DNA from: Mustela lutreola
Taxonomy: Eukaryota > Chordata > Mammalia > Carnivora > Mustelidae
Length of the DNA: 64,000 nt
NCBI RefSeq assembly: GCF_030435805.1
Contig: NC_081305.1
Location: 53,354,001 to 53,418,000, forward strand
Direction: 5' to 3'
The translations under genes and the position numbers were made by a program. Below the pieces are notes generated by a model. The model ran no database searches, was not told where the DNA came from, and worked only from the letters and a program-made list of their open reading frames with translations. Of this stretch, positions 1-12,959 are shown one piece after another; the first letter of the stretch is position 1; each line of letters begins with the position of its first letter.

Positions 1-657
1 TGAAATAGAAAATACTCACCTGATTTTTCCTTCTGTTATGGCCACGTCTGCCAAGATCACTCACTGGAGATACTCAGCTTAACTGTGAGGGGAGAGCTAG
101 CAGTCAGTTAAATTTAAGATACATGCAACAGCTGGAATGCTGTAGCAGGATGGAGGTTACTTGCTTCTGGAGGGAAGCCCTAGGGGAGGAGATACAGAAG
201 GACAAAATATCATTAACACCCCTCTCTCCTCATACGTCCTGGGGCTAAGGTATTCCTTAAAAATATTTAAAAAAAAAAAAGTACCAGTTTTTTGCTTTTC
301 CTTTGCCTGCAAAGAATCAATGTGCCCCATTACAAGATCTACAGTTTCACTTTTTTCCCAGTCATCACTTATTTCTACCCAAACATTTCATCCCAGAGAT
401 TCAGGTATAAAGGAGACAAACTCTTCTCTATAAATGTAACCAGATTTACATTTGTGTCTCATAACCCTATTTGGGCTGGGCTATCACTTGGAGGTATACA
501 AACAGTGCTGGCCTGGGGTGGCCACTAAGGAAGGAAAGCCACATTCTGCCAAGGAATGGTCGATATGGAATTCAGATTTGGAACATAGTTCCATATAATC
601 CCCACTACTCCTCTCATCCTTTTCCTGGAAGCATCTGAGAGAAATTATAATCCCTTT

Positions 658-836
658 TTTATTTATTTGTCAGAGAAAGTAAGCACAGGCAGACAGAGAG
701 GCAGGGAGAGGCAGAGGGAAAAGCAAGCTCCCTGCTGAGCAAGGAGCCTGATGTGGGACTCATTCCCAGGACCCTGGGACCATGACCCGAGCCGAAGGCA
801 GCGGCTTAACCAACTGAGCCACCTAGGCGTCCCATG
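658..836 (-). repeat. CanSINE
   Basis: tRNA-derived carnivoran SINE, minus orientation, ending GAGCCACCTAGGCGTCCC. Target duplication ATAATCCCTTTTT on both sides. Confidence 0.92.
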
Positions 837-859
837 ATAATCCCTTTTTGAAGGACAGT

Positions 860-2039
860 CACATCCAATCACCAAATTGCCTTACCATGTTGGGCCAGGA
901 GGAAGTAAAGGAAGTAAATAGTTTTTGTGACAAAAGGCATAACATAGGTCAAGTTGTAAATGGACTGGAAAGTCTAAAAGGTGATGCAGATTCATTTTAA
1001 AGGCCAGAATGGTGTGGCCAGAGTCAACCTATATGAATGTGTCATCAGTGGTGAAGCATGACCAATAAACTGGAGAGGCAGGTCAAAGGTGCAATGGAAT
1101 TATTCTGCGAGGAGTGAGCACGAGCCTCCCAAACCATGAGACAAACACATCATCTTTCTCCTGCAGCCACAACCCTGGCATATACTGATAGCCTTTACAT
1201 CAACACAGAACCAGACTTGATCAGCACCTTGACAGTGGTCAGTACCCTCAGAGAAAAAGTCCTTACCATGTTATTACCAGACAACAGACCAATAGCTGAG
1301 GTTTATTTCTATTTTGCAGCCACAAAGAAGGTGTCCTTAATCAAACTGCCTGTAGTGCCCAACATGGAAAACTAAATCGCTAGAACATGGGCAACAACCC
1401 AAAACACTGAGTTCTGAGCTCTGAGTGGAATGATTATACTGCTTTCATGTTTGCATGGCTGGCTCTGAAGCCAAACAGCCACAACAACCTAGTGGACACC
1501 ATTAGGTGTCAGCTCCTGTGACCCATCAGTGAACCAGGACAGACATTTAGAAGACACTTGGTGAATCAGAGACCCTAGAGCCAGCAAGATTTGTTTCAGG
1601 CACGGGAAGGGGACATAAAATGTCCACCGAACACAGCTCCTGACTTTTCTTGTATAGCTGAGAATTTGCTTGGGAGAGTTGGGAGAGTTGGATTTCCTTG
1701 TAAATGTATTATATCCAAATAAACCAATAAATGTAAGTAAACTTTTTCTGAGTTCTGTGAGCTGTTCTAGCAAATTAATTGAATTCAAGAAAGAGGGTCA
1801 TCAGAACCTCCTATCTTTAGCTCATCAGTAAGAAGCACAGGTTGATAATGTGGGCTTACTACAGGCATCTGAAGGGAGAGACGAAGGCAGTCTTATGGGA
1901 CTGAGGCCTTAACCTATAGAATTTGATGCTGTTTCTAGGCAGTAGAATTGCTGAGTTGTAGGACACACTGCTCGTGTCTTGTTGGTGTGGGGGACCTTCC
2001 CCACCACCATGATGGAATTTGGTGCTCAGACTCCTTTTT
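860..2039. other. No recognised content
   Basis: Mixed unique or highly decayed sequence. The only open frames are short (79 and 99 codons) and have no splice context or family resemblance. Confidence 0.5.
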
Positions 2040-2215
2040 AAGGATCCATACCTAAATAGTATATATTTCCATGTGTCTGACTTCTTTCACTCAACATTAG
2101 ATTCATGGGAACCATCCCATGTTGTTGAATACAAATGAATTTCATTTGTTTTTATTACTGTAGAAGTATCCCATTCTATGTGTAAATTACAGTTGTAAGC
2201 CATACCTACTAAGTT
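2040..2215 (-). repeat. Old LINE-1 fragment
   Basis: Words such as TTTCACTCAACATTAG, CCATGTTGTTGAAT and TATCCCATTCTATGTGTAA are typical of antisense L1 3' regions. Confidence 0.65.
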
Positions 2216-2823
2216 CACCTACCCCAAAATGAAAATATTGGGCTGGGGAGATCCAAGTTCTCTGTGGGTCAGCTTTCAGTTTTAATCAGAGCTCTGTAGC
2301 AACTGAATAGTCTCTTTTAGAATTCACATCACTGTTAGTTTTGCCAGGGGAGTTTTGAGTTTAAGACCCCAAGGGGGGCCTTCAGGTGGAGGCTTTCTCC
2401 CTTTGCCAGAGGCTCCAAATGACAAAATCACCAAGTTTTCTTTAATCACTGGAAGAATCAAGTGTTGTAAGTCTGCTCACATAGTTCCAACAAACCTTAA
2501 TTGGAAAACAGGACTCTAATTATTTTCAGGTTTTATCAGCCATCCCTAGTGTCAGAAATGTAATATGGACAACTCAGTGCTACTGACACTTAGACTTGTT
2601 ACTTGCCAACAAACAGACCATCTATAGAGTGAACATTTGGATACCAGAGGGTAGAGACACTCATGCTAGATTCCGACCTGCCCACAGGGTGGCAAATGGC
2701 AGTGGAGTGTGACTCCTGAACACTTTGGAACTGAATCCGAGCCCCTCTGCCCAATGCACAGCAAAACCTCTCACTGAGACATCAGGGGTGTAAGGAAAGG
2801 TTCATTCAAGAGGCAGCCAACTG

Positions 2824-3041
2824 GGGCACCTGGGTGGCAGAGGGTTAAGCCTCTGCCTTCGGCTCAGGTCAAGGTCTCAGGGTCCTGGGATCGAGCCCAG
2901 AATCGGGCTCTCTGCTCTACCAGAAGACTTCTTCCCCCTTTCTCTCTTCCTGTCTCTCTGCCCACTTGTGATCTCTCTCTCTCTCTCTCTCTCTCTGTTA
3001 AATAAATAAATAAAATCTTAAAACAAACAAACAAACAAAAA
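2824..3041 (+). repeat. CanSINE
   Basis: Plus orientation; the head GGCACCTGGGTGGCA is partly shortened. A (CT)n run at 2974-2997 and an AATAAAATCTT tail follow. Flanked by AGAGGCAGCCA on both sides. Confidence 0.92.
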
Positions 3042-5279
3042 GAGGCAGCCAGACAAGGAAACAGGAGGGCAGGCCTCAAATCCACCTCCCCAAAGTGGGT
3101 AAGAACAGTTTTATTTTGTTTTCTTTTAATAATCATAGGGGTTAAGATTATATACATATTAATGAAAAGGGCAGGGAAACATAAGACTGTTCATGAGGAA
3201 AGATGGAGCATAAATGTTGAACAAATATATATGTGACACACATCCCATGTTCACTTTGAGGTGGAGACTTAACATTAGAAGGAGGCAAAATTCAGCCCCT
3301 GATGTCAGGAGGTTATCTTAGGACAAGAAGAGGGACTATGGAAAAGCTCTGAGAGCCGGTATAAACTGGATGGGGTCATGGTCTCATTACCCAAGGTAAG
3401 GAATGCAGAGTCTTGCTTGCTCATGGCCTGGAACAGAACTCCTGGCTTCTGCAGAGACAGCTAGTGGGATTGTTAGTGGGGTTTGAAAAGATGCAGTGGT
3501 TGAATAGGGGAAGACAGTTCCCTGAAAAAGATTTAAATGTTCTTCTAGTTTCAACCTCATTAACCCTATGGGGCATGATTTCAACTTTTCTACCTGCACC
3601 TCAGCAGATGGGAATAATCCCCTCTGACACTATGGGTCAGGGAAGTATAAGAACATCAATCCCTACTACATCAATCCCTACTATAGATTCCGATGTAGAA
3701 AGAGCAACAGGGTATGGAATTAGCACCTGCATCATCACTGTAGCTTTATTCTCTCACTATGTACTCTGCCCAAACCTTATCAGTTGGTTTGGGTCCCTTT
3801 TTCCGCCTCCCCCACCCCATGTGAACACAGATGAGAATGTTTACCATCTGTATGCGTCAGAGGCTGCAGTAAGATTGTGTTATTCCTTGAGCAGGATCTT
3901 GGAGAATGCAAGGGTCCAGAAGAGACTAACATGATGTGTGGGAGATGGCCAGGGCAGTAGGGAAGGTACCCCAACTTTTCATTCTCCAATGCTTTTCACC
4001 TTAAGGTCTGAGCTGGCTTCCCCTTTGCATCTCCCCTTTGTGGCTTAGTTTAGAGGTTTCTTTATTCCTGCCTGTTTGCAGCCATACTTGACCCTATAGT
4101 CCTTGTCACTTAACCTCCCTTCCCACAACCATGGAAGACAGTGGCATGGCACCTGATCCAACAAATCTATACAAGTTTGAGTTCCTTCTCTCCACCAAAC
4201 ATGTTGAAGCTTGTGGCTAAAGCAGTTGAATTCAGGTTTTAGGCTGACAAAGACATCAGGAGGTCCAGAGGGAGAGAGTGTCAGTGTGCTGTAAGCAAGG
4301 TGCTAGTAAGGAACATTTTTTTTTTTGGTGGGGGGGGGGGGGTTTCTGGAAGGCTACTGGCCACATGCAGCTCAGCCACATTCACTTACAATGTTAATTC
4401 ACCCAAATCTCTTTATCAGCTGTGGGGACTCCTTTAGCCTCCCTCCCCCACATCAGGAAAAGAACAAACACCATTTCTAGACCCTTCATCTTTCTGCCAG
4501 GGTAAGATGAAAGAACAAAGCACATTCAGGTTGCTTCTTTCAATCCTACTCCCCCACACAGCAGCCTTCATTAACAAGTAAGACAGTGGAAGGCCCTACT
4601 CACCACCATCCTGGTCTAACACCTGGATGAGAGAATTTGCTGTTGGTCCCAGAGAGCCTTCTTTTCCATAACCAGACCAACAAAGAGACTTTGTCCCTTT
4701 CTTTCCAAAGAGTCATGCCTCCTTATTGCACCATCCTTGACACCAAGACTGCCAAGAAATGTGAAGGATGTTAGCCAAAATAAATTAGCTTGCCAGTTTC
4801 ATGGCTGCTGACAGAATGCACGAGATTCCTAGATTGGACACAAAAGATTTTATTAATCATTTGACAACTGGAGGCAAGAACTTCAATTCACATGCCCCTT
4901 CCCCACTCCACACCCCACAAGGGGAGGCAAAGGGGCTCGGGTAGATGCTGCATGAACAGATTTATGTCACAGCTGAGGAAACTCAGCCCAGAGCTTTTAT
5001 TATTTATCACAAACAGAAAGGTTCAACCTTGCCTCAGAAGGAGGTATAACCTTTATTATACTGGTCAGGAAATCAATCTACCCTTTGGTCCAGTGAAAGA
5101 CACTATCACCATCTTAAAACAATCCTTGACAAGAGACTCTGGAAAAGAGCTGATATAAGACATGAAAAAAAAAAAAAAATCCTGAGAGGACTGTAGAGAA
5201 ATGTGTCCTAGCAGAGTGCACTTCTCTTTCTAAATGTGGTTTTAAGGACCCCTTCAGGAAAAAGGGCCACTGAAGGTTT
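3042..5279. other. No recognised gene
   Basis: Includes a 173-codon frame (3413-3934) that I could not place in a family, and poly-T/G runs at 4319-4341. Nothing else identified. Confidence 0.45.
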
Positions 5280-5484
5280 TTTTTAAGATTTTATATTTAT
5301 TTATTTGTCAGAAAGAGAGGGAGAGAGAGCAAGCGCAGGCAGACAGAATGGCAGACAGAGGCAGAGGGAGAAGCAGGCTCCTTGCCGAGCAAGGAGCCTG
5401 ATGTGGGACTCAATCCCAGGATGCTGGGATCATGACCCGAGCCGAAGGCAGCCACCCAATCAACTGAGCCATCCAGGCATCCCA
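5280..5484 (-). repeat. CanSINE
   Basis: Minus orientation, from T-rich tail to GAGCCATCCAGGCATCCC. Confidence 0.92.
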
Positions 5485-5724
5485 AAGATTTTTGACACCA
5501 AGATGGGCTTTGCTTGTGTGATAGACAGGAGAGGATGGGAAAATTTAAAGGGGATCTTCATGGAAAAAATCAGCTCTATGGAGTAATATTAATGAGATGC
5601 CCCAGTGACAGATGAGAACAAGTGAAAACAAAGTATTATAAAACATTTTCATAATGAAATGTCTTAGCTGCATTGGGAAAAGTGGATCTCTAAACATACC
5701 ACACAAAAAATTAATTCTTTTTCT

Positions 5725-5908
5725 TAAAAGATATTATTTATTCACTTGACAGAGAGCGAGCACAAGCAGGGGGAACAGCCAAGGGAGTGGGAGAAGCAGA
5801 CTCCCACCTGAGCAGGGAGCCTGATGCGGGGCTCGATCCCAGGACTCTGGGATCATAACCTGAGCCCAAGGAAGATGCTTAACTGACTGAGCCATGCAGG
5901 CACCCCCC
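5725..5908 (-). repeat. CanSINE
   Basis: Minus orientation, older subtype. Target duplication AAAAATTAATTCTT at both ends. Confidence 0.9.
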
Positions 5909-6317
5909 AAAAATTAATTCTTAATGATTTGCAGATCCAAATTTTAAGGACAGATAATGAAGTTTTTTTAAGAAAACACAAAAGAATTTATCTGTGATTT
6001 TAGAATAGGAAATGATGCCTTAACCAGGACAAAGCATTCTCTATGAAGGGGGAAAATGACACATTAGATTATTGTATTGAAATTAAGAGCCTCTTTTTAT
6101 CAAGTGATAGACATACTTACATAATAATTATATAATCTTTCATTTTTAGTTGCTGCTATTAATTATTATTATTACTGGGGCAGAAGCTCAGCCTGTCTTG
6201 TTCAGACTCTATTGCAATGTGCCTGTTTCATAATTGCACTTATGGTGCTCACTCTCGGTGAGTGAATAAATAATGGGATGCTGTGCAAATGCATACATTT
6301 ACTCATACTTTTGAATA

Positions 6318-7020
6318 AGATGAGCAGATTTTGTGTTCCTTATTCAGGCAAGGCAGAACCTGGGCACACTGTGGCCACTGCTCATGAGCAGAAAGGGGCT
6401 GACAATTGGAAAACAGAGAGATTATAGCCGTGGTGTTCCCCAGCCACCAACTGGGATTATAAATAAGAGTAATACAAACTTGAAAGATGGAGGAGAGGAA
6501 GTAAAAAGACACAAAGGTGCTCTGGGTGGCTCTGGACTCAGGAGAGTATCTGGTGGAGACAGTAGTCCTGTGAATGTGTTGGACACGCTGCTTGTGCCTG
6601 TGCAGAACACAAACCATGGAGCTGCTGGTCCAGATTATGAGCCCCAAAAACAGGACTGCAAGGAGTAACAGCAAGGCTGCATACAATGAGTCTCTGGTTT
6701 TGTCATGATGAACTGCAGAATAGTATCCAAAATCTTTTTGTGATTCTTTTGTCACTCAGTTTTACCAGTCACATACGTAGGAAAAATAACATTTACCAGT
6801 GTAGAGGACCAAACATAGAAAATGAAGAAACCAATGCACTGTAGGACTTTTACTTTAAGCAGTGCTCCCTAGGAGACTCTGCTAAAGAGGCTGGTACTGA
6901 AGAGGCAGGTGCTGCTAAGGGACCCACCCCTGCCCACTCTGTGCACATGGAAAAGAAGTTGACATCTAAAGTCACTGAAGAAATGTTCAACCCAGAATTT
7001 ACCGTTGTCTATAGATATCA
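6318..7020 (-). pseudogene. Vomeronasal type-1 receptor pseudogene (5'-truncated)
   Basis: This is a decayed V1R, a seven-helix pheromone receptor of vomeronasal neurons. The minus strand runs from the end of TM2 (a degenerate PQTMAAFG-like stretch near 7015) through TM3, with HRV and TCLL-like words near 6960-6900, to TM5-TM7. The best open part is 6303-6755, with GLIIWTSSSMVCVLHRHKQR, the V1R signature at the end of TM5 and the third inner loop, then SPESRATQS and SSIFQVCI. There is no start codon or TM1. The TM3-TM4 region is in another frame, and after the SSIFQVCI stretch the TM7 words (PFVLMS) are lost to frame changes. The tail codon equivalent to W in AWxRN reads TGA. V1R genes have one coding exon of about 300 codons, so roughly a quarter of the gene is missing. 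It lies opposite the pseudogene at 8262. Confidence 0.9.
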
Positions 7021-7239
7021 TTCTGTTAGACTTCCTGTACCTATGGGAGTTGGGGGAAGGGTGAATATTGGAAAACTGTATTTTGCAAACTTCCCATATT
7101 GACCTGCACTTCCAAATTAACTGTAATTGAGATGTGCAAATGTGTCCATCGGTTTCTAATGTAAATTATATATTATCATGTACTTCATTTTATTTGTATT
7201 TCTTAGAAAATCTTCTCGGTTACTTTGTTTCTATATTTC

Positions 7240-7560
7240 TGCTTATAGCATAAATGATGCTTTGGTCCACAGGTCTGAAGACTGAGAAATAATTCTTTTG
7301 GGGTAGAAAAACTTTTCAGGGGAACAGAGAATACAGTGTGACACACGTGCTTCAAGGCCAGTCCCACCTGTGTCAGACCTCAGTATTTCCTCCTCCCTCC
7401 CTAGGAGACCCTGTCTGCCTCCAGGGATCAAAGGAAAGAAAGAACCCTCCAAACACTTGCAAAGGTCTCTTTGGAGATGATAACCACAAACTTGTCATCT
7501 GGATTTTATGAAGATATTCAAAACTTTTTCATTGTTGGTATTAGCCTAGACAATAAGCAT
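7240..7560 (-). repeat. V1R flank module, copy 1
   Basis: Lies just upstream of the minus-strand V1R pseudogene at 6318-7020. Minus strand: GTGTTTGGAGGGTTCTTTC, CCCTGGAGGCAGACAGGGTC, GGAAATACTGAGGTCTGACA, CCTGAAAAGTTTTTCTACCC. Matches 51460-51720 and 42095-42270. Confidence 0.6.
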
Positions 7561-7640
7561 TTACACATAATTGGAAACCATTTCTGTGTACAGAATACAA
7601 AATACCAAGTGTAAAATAATATAACAAAGTATGTTTCTTT

Positions 7641-7815
7641 ATTTTTAAAGATTTAATTATCTCTTTGTCAGAGAGAGAGAGAGAGTGGCAGGCAGAGGGA
7701 GAAGCAGGCTCCCCTCTGAGCAAGAAAGCCAGTGCTGGACTCAGCCCTAGGACACTGGGATCATGACCTCAGTTGAAGGCAGACGCTTAACCGACTGAGC
7801 TGCCCAGACATCTCC
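7641..7815 (-). repeat. CanSINE
   Basis: Minus orientation, diverged, between the V1R flank module and the V1R pseudogene at 8262. Confidence 0.88.
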
Positions 7816-7929
7816 CCACCTGTATTTTGAAGAAGACTTCTAACTTTGTTAGAACAGCACCATGTATAAAGGTACTGCCATTATACCAGCCCAGCCAGGA
7901 TCACCTCTTCCCATTTCTATCAAAATGGT

Positions 7930-8105
7930 TTGAATTTGGTAAATCATTAACCTTTCTCTGCCTCAGTGTTCTTTATCTTTTCCACGAAAACGCTAGTACT
8001 GACTCTCTCATGAAGTTGGGAGGAATCCAGAATGTCTGTAACCGTGCGTTGTATGAATCATGTTCTCTAGAAAGCACTGAATATGAAACAGTCAATACTT
8101 GGAAA
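7930..8105 (+). repeat. MIR fragment
   Basis: AATCATTAACCTTTCTCTGCC and TCAGTGTTC match the MIR core (CTTAACCTCTCTGAGCCTCAG). Its end is just before the V1R pseudogene intron. Confidence 0.6.
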
Positions 8106-8261
8106 CCTGTTATTGTGCGATTACTAGAGGTAATTATTTGTAAGGTGGAACTAATGTAAGAGGAAAATATTGAATTCCAGCTGGTATGACACACAGAGCT
8201 CACTTCTCATGCAGGGATCTCTGGCTTGGAGGAAGTATATCACTCCCTGGGACCTGGCAGA

Positions 8262-9172
8262 AAGGCTGACAGGGATTTGGCAATAGGAATCATCCTTCTA
8301 CTACAGATAATAGTTGGAATTCTGGGGAATTTCTCTCTTCTTTACCATTATCTCTTGCTTCACTTGACAGAATGCAGGGTTAGGTCCACAGATGTGCTTC
8401 TCAAGCACCTGACTTAGTCATTTCTTCTAAAGGAATCCCCCAAACGATGGCAGGTTTGGGGTTGAAATATTTCCTTAGTGATTTTGCATGCAAACTTGTT
8501 TTCTATGTGTACAGAGTGGGCAGGGATGTGGCCATTGGAACCATCTGCCTCCTGAGTTTCTTCCAGGTCATTATAATTAGTCCCAGAAACTCCAGATGGT
8601 TAGAGCTTAAAGTGAGAGCTCCCAGGTACCTGGGCACCTCCAGCATCCTCTGCTGGGTCCTGAACATGATGCTAAATATTACTATTTTGTTTATGACTGG
8701 CACAAGAAACAACATAACCATTACAAGGAAAAGTGATTATGACTACTGTTATTCCATAAGTGGTAGCCACATAGCACAGTCATTGTATGTAGCATCAATA
8801 TTGTTCCGTAATGGTTTCTGTTTGGGGCTCATGATCTGGGCCAGTGGTTGCATAGTTTTCATCCTGCACCAGCACAAGTGGCGGGTCCAATACATTCACA
8901 GGAATACTCTTTCCCCCAGACCCTCCCCTGAGAGCACAGCCACCTGAAGCACCCTTGTCCTGGGGAGCACTTTTGTTTCCTTCTGGACTCTGTCCTCCCT
9001 CTTCCACATCTGTCTGGTCGTGTTTAACAACCCCAGTCTGTGGCTGAGGAATGCTTCTGTACTACTGAACACATGTTTTCCTACTGTCAGTCCCTACATC
9101 CTCATGAGCCATGACTCCAGAAAGTCCAGCCTCTGCTTTCCTTGCAAAGGAACACAAAATCACTTAAGCTGA
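8262..9172 (+). pseudogene. Vomeronasal type-1 receptor pseudogene (nearly full length)
   Basis: This is a near full-length V1R that has lost function. The codon aligned with the normal start (ATG-GCC-TCC-AGG in the intact copy at 31802) is AAG at 8262. TM1 follows (IIVGILGNFSLLYHYLLL), then KHLT ending in TAG. A small deletion near 8411-8435 shifts the frame, and the receptor resumes as FACKLVFYVYRVGRDVAIGT (TM3) and GLMIWASGCIVFILHQHKWR. TGA replaces Gln in ATQS at 8945-8947. The frame then stays open through TM6-TM7 to TGA at 9170-9172. A candidate splice acceptor (TCTCATGCAG) lies about 45 bases upstream, as in the intact V1R. At least three independent lesions are visible, so it is surely non-functional. 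Confidence 0.93.
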
Positions 9173-9829
9173 TCATAAATATGTAAATTGTATATTTATT
9201 CAAATGGTTATTTAGTTACCATCCCCTCCAGGTATAAGCACTGCTATGAAACAGTCACAGGGCAAGAGTAGCAAACAGGAATGACTGAGCTTCTGCTCCT
9301 CAGTAAACATTACTATGAACAGCAATAGTAAATGAAATAGAATTACATTAACATTCATTGATAATTGATAATTGATATTTATGATGGTTGCGGTGGAGGA
9401 GTTCAGGTTCTGTGTGGTGATTACATGAGTGGTTCTGGAAACCTCCCCACTGGTGCTCACACACACTCCCTCTCTCAAACAAATAAAATCTTTAAAAAAG
9501 TCATACAAAACGAGCTTACACAGGTCTTGACATTTAAACCTTGACAATTTGAACTCTGAACTTCCAAATTCTAAATATGCCCACTAGAAACACATCTCAT
9601 ACTGGATATTCCTCATGATTATAAATATATCCCCATCCCAAAAATATTCTTTTATTTTCTCTAACTGTATTTTCCCCCTCACCTGTATGAACTACTACTT
9701 CATTTATTTCAGCAAGAATCATAATCATAATACAGACATCTTTACTGTTCCCAAATACTAAAATTTAGATCAGTGCAAACTATTGATATACAGAGATATT
9801 TTCAAAAACCAAGAATTATTATTAAGATT
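9173..9829. other. No recognised content
   Basis: A+T-rich sequence after the V1R pseudogene, with a weak SINE-tail-like AATAAAATCTTTAAAAAAG at 9482. Confidence 0.45.
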
Positions 9830-10500
9830 AAGATTATTAAGAATTATTCTACAATGAGATTTAAAAACATACTTAATTGCACTACCATTGCACTATTGGA
9901 TATTTATCCCAAAGATAAAGACATAGTGAAAAGAAGGGTCATATACACCCCAATGTTCATAGAAGCAATGTTCATAGTAACCAAACTGTGGAGGGAGCTG
10001 AGATGCCCTTCAACAAATAAATGGATAAAGAAGAATGGATAAAGAAGACATGGTTCATATATACAATAGAATATTCCTCTTGCCATCAGAAATGATGAAT
10101 ACCCAACTTTTGCATCAATATGGATGGGACTGGAGGGGATTATGCTGAGTGAAATAAGTCAAGCAGAGAAAGTTAATTATCATATGGTTTCACTTATATG
10201 CGGAACATAAGGAATAGCACAGAGGACATTAGGAGAAGGAAGGAATAATGAAGGGTGGGGAGAATCGGAATGGGGACTAACCATGAGAGACTGCGGACTT
10301 CAAGAAACAAACCGAGGGTCTTAGAGGGGAGAGGGGGTGGGTTGGCCCGGTGATGGGTATTAAGGAGGGCACGTATTGCATGGAGCACTGGGTGTTATAT
10401 GTAAACAGTGAGTGGTGGAACACTACATCAAAAACTAATGACATACTATATGCTAACATAATAAAAATAATAATTTATAATAATATAATATAATAATAAT
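9830..10500 (+). mobile_element. LINE-1 3' end (5'-truncated)
   Basis: Carnivoran L1 3' region, plus strand: GGATATTTATCCCAAAGATA, ATGGATGGGACTGGAGGGGA, GAAATAAGTCAAGCAGAGAA, then the GGAGCACTGGGTGTTATATG end and an A+T-rich tail. The translated end of this segment is decayed. Confidence 0.88.
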
Positions 10501-12579
10501 TAAAATTTTAAATTAAATTTTTTAAAAAATGGAGCCAAGGACATTTTATGGATTTTCAAAGTTAGCTTTCCCTTGTTTAGCTAATAAAAAGCACTTTACT
10601 TTCTGGAAAATTTTAATATGGGTCATTATAATTTTACCTAAAATTTAATATTAAATTGTTATCTTCACTAGCATAATAAATATTAATTGTAAAAAAAAAC
10701 AAAAAATAAAATAAAAACTTACTCAATATTGGAAATATGTCTTAAACATTTCCTAAGGCAATGAATATTTTCACTTTATGAATTTTTTATTAGCATATGG
10801 TTACTTGATTTATACCAAATAAATGGTTCAAAACTATTATCCGTTGTTACCTTCTCATCTCCTTTTTATTGCTTCTCTCAACTGTTAAAACTCTTCCAGA
10901 CATCTGGTTAAGTTAAATTCTAAGCCCAATAACTAGATTCAAACTCAGTCCCAGCAATTCACTAGATGTTCCAAACAATATTCTCATAAAATCAGAATGA
11001 TGAAATCTCAAGGATTAATTTGTGGTTTCATACATTGGTGTACTGATATCATAACAATTCATAATATGTGTGTGTGTGTTGCTTCTTACACCAGCCACCT
11101 ACCATTAAGGGTGGTGCACCTCTTTCTGCAGTCTCTCCTTGCCCTCTGTATAGGGCGCTGGCTTCAGAGTTCACCCAGGAAGCTCCCCAGTTGGCAAACC
11201 AACACTTGATGTGTCCTCTCTCTTTCCATGCACCTACACGTCTACACTGGGAAGCAGGGCTGTGAGGAAGATAGAATGACCTAAAGTGTGTAAAACCCTT
11301 AGTTCAGCTCCCAACATGGACCAAGTACTAGCTGCAAGAAGGATGGGCTAATGTCCTTAAATGAATACGGTGTTCAGGCATAACTATGGAAAAGAAATCA
11401 AATATCACATGTTTTAAATAATTTTTCACAAGGAAAAATTAACTTTCTTTAAATATAGAAAGGGGGGCAAAGATCTTCTTTCAAATGTATTCACTCCCAG
11501 GTTGGTCCAAATGACCAGCTGGGTCATAGAGGAAAAGCATATCAAATGCTGGAAAGTTCACTGCAAACACAAACCGCACACCAGGTGGGACTTTGAGCTG
11601 AGATTTGCCAGTGGGTTTTCCTAGTACTTGTCTCTCCATCACCTGCCTCAAAAACACCCAGGGCATTAACACAGATCACAGGTTCCTGGGTCAACGTAAT
11701 GAGAATTTCTCTTGCAGTACCTGAATTTCCCACTTATCAGAGCATCACTGGTGATAGTAGGGCTCACGTTCCCAACTGCTCTTGGCTTTCTCCAACACAC
11801 TGAGCAGGCCCAGGGAGAGTGGAGCCTGGGGACTCGCTGAGACTTGGAAGCTAATGGCTGTATCATACTGTTATTTTATAGTCCTGATGTGGCCTCTGGT
11901 GGTGTTAATTCTGTTTCCAAGAAAGCCTCATTAAAGCAACCTGGGGAGTCCCAAGTTGAAGAACCAAGTTGAAGATTTCCCTCCATCTTTTCCTGGGTTT
12001 GGGGCCCCCGACCAGGAGGAAGCCTGGACAGTCCTATCACACTGCCTGTTAGGGACACGGCCCTGGCAAGACAGAGAAGTTGTGAGACAGAATCTCACAG
12101 ACAGAAAGGGGACATCTGGTTTGTTCCCCCTCCCCTCCAGTGAAATCCCACTCAAGGGAATGTGAAAGTTGAAATGACATGGCGACACTCATGTCCAGGG
12201 GTTTTCAAGTGGAGCTGGGAGGCCATTCAGGAGGTAAGCCTGAAGCCCGCCCTCCCCTGGTGGAACCATGAACTTTGAACGGGGTCCGCCCACGCACATC
12301 TCAGGACAAGGCACAAACGCACCTGCAAGTTCTTACAGTAATGGACTTTAGTGACTGGTGATGAGAAGCCAAGATTCATTTGCTGTCATCAACACCGACC
12401 AAAATTCTTTGTAAGCAACGTACTGGAGCATTCCCTCTCGTCCTCAGAAACCCTGACTTCTCCCTAATGAGACACTGTCTGCATTACCACCCCCATCTCT
12501 GCAGCCTGTAAGACAATTCTCCAGTCCCAGATAAATGCTTTTGCTTAAATACGGTCTCCTGACAATTTTAGGTTGACAT
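10501..12579. other. No recognised gene
   Basis: A+T-rich to 10900, then ordinary sequence. Exon-like stretches near 11950-12160 lack a supporting open frame. Confidence 0.45.
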
Positions 12580-12623
12580 GAATCAAAAAGAGGAAATTTC
12601 CTCTTATTTCCTCTTTTTGATTC
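12580..12623. repeat. Perfect hairpin, 18-base arms
   Basis: GAATCAAAAAGAGGAAAT (12580-12597) and its exact reverse complement (12606-12623) flank an 8-base loop, TTCCTCTT. Located in sequence with no other recognised feature. Confidence 0.95.
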
Positions 12624-12721
12624 GGGATAGAATTTCCCCCAAAATACGTTCATGCAGTGTTCTCTTCACACTCTACCTCCAGCTTCCTCAACTTTGCTGC
12701 GTGTTACAAATAACCATGAAA

Positions 12722-12945
12722 GGGGGCTCCTGCGTGGCTCAGTCAGTTAAGCCTCAGACTCCTGATTTCAGATAAGGTCACGTTCTCAGGGTTGTGGGAT
12801 TGAGCGTGGCATAAAGCTCCACACTCAATGGAGAATCTGCTTGGAATTCTCTCTCTCTCTCTCTCCCTCCTACCCTCCTCCGCTCTCTGTATCTCTCTCT
12901 CCCTAAAATAAAATCTTCAAAAAACAAACAAACAAAGAAAACCCC
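12722..12945 (+). repeat. CanSINE
   Basis: Plus orientation, diverged, ending in AAAACAAACAAACAAAG. Confidence 0.88.
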
Positions 12946-12959
12946 AAATAATCACAGAG

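Noticed and set aside
3413-3934. Open frame of 173 codons, plus strand
   Set aside because: No family resemblance that I can defend, tandem TSIPT repeats and no splice or promoter context; kept only as an unassigned frame.
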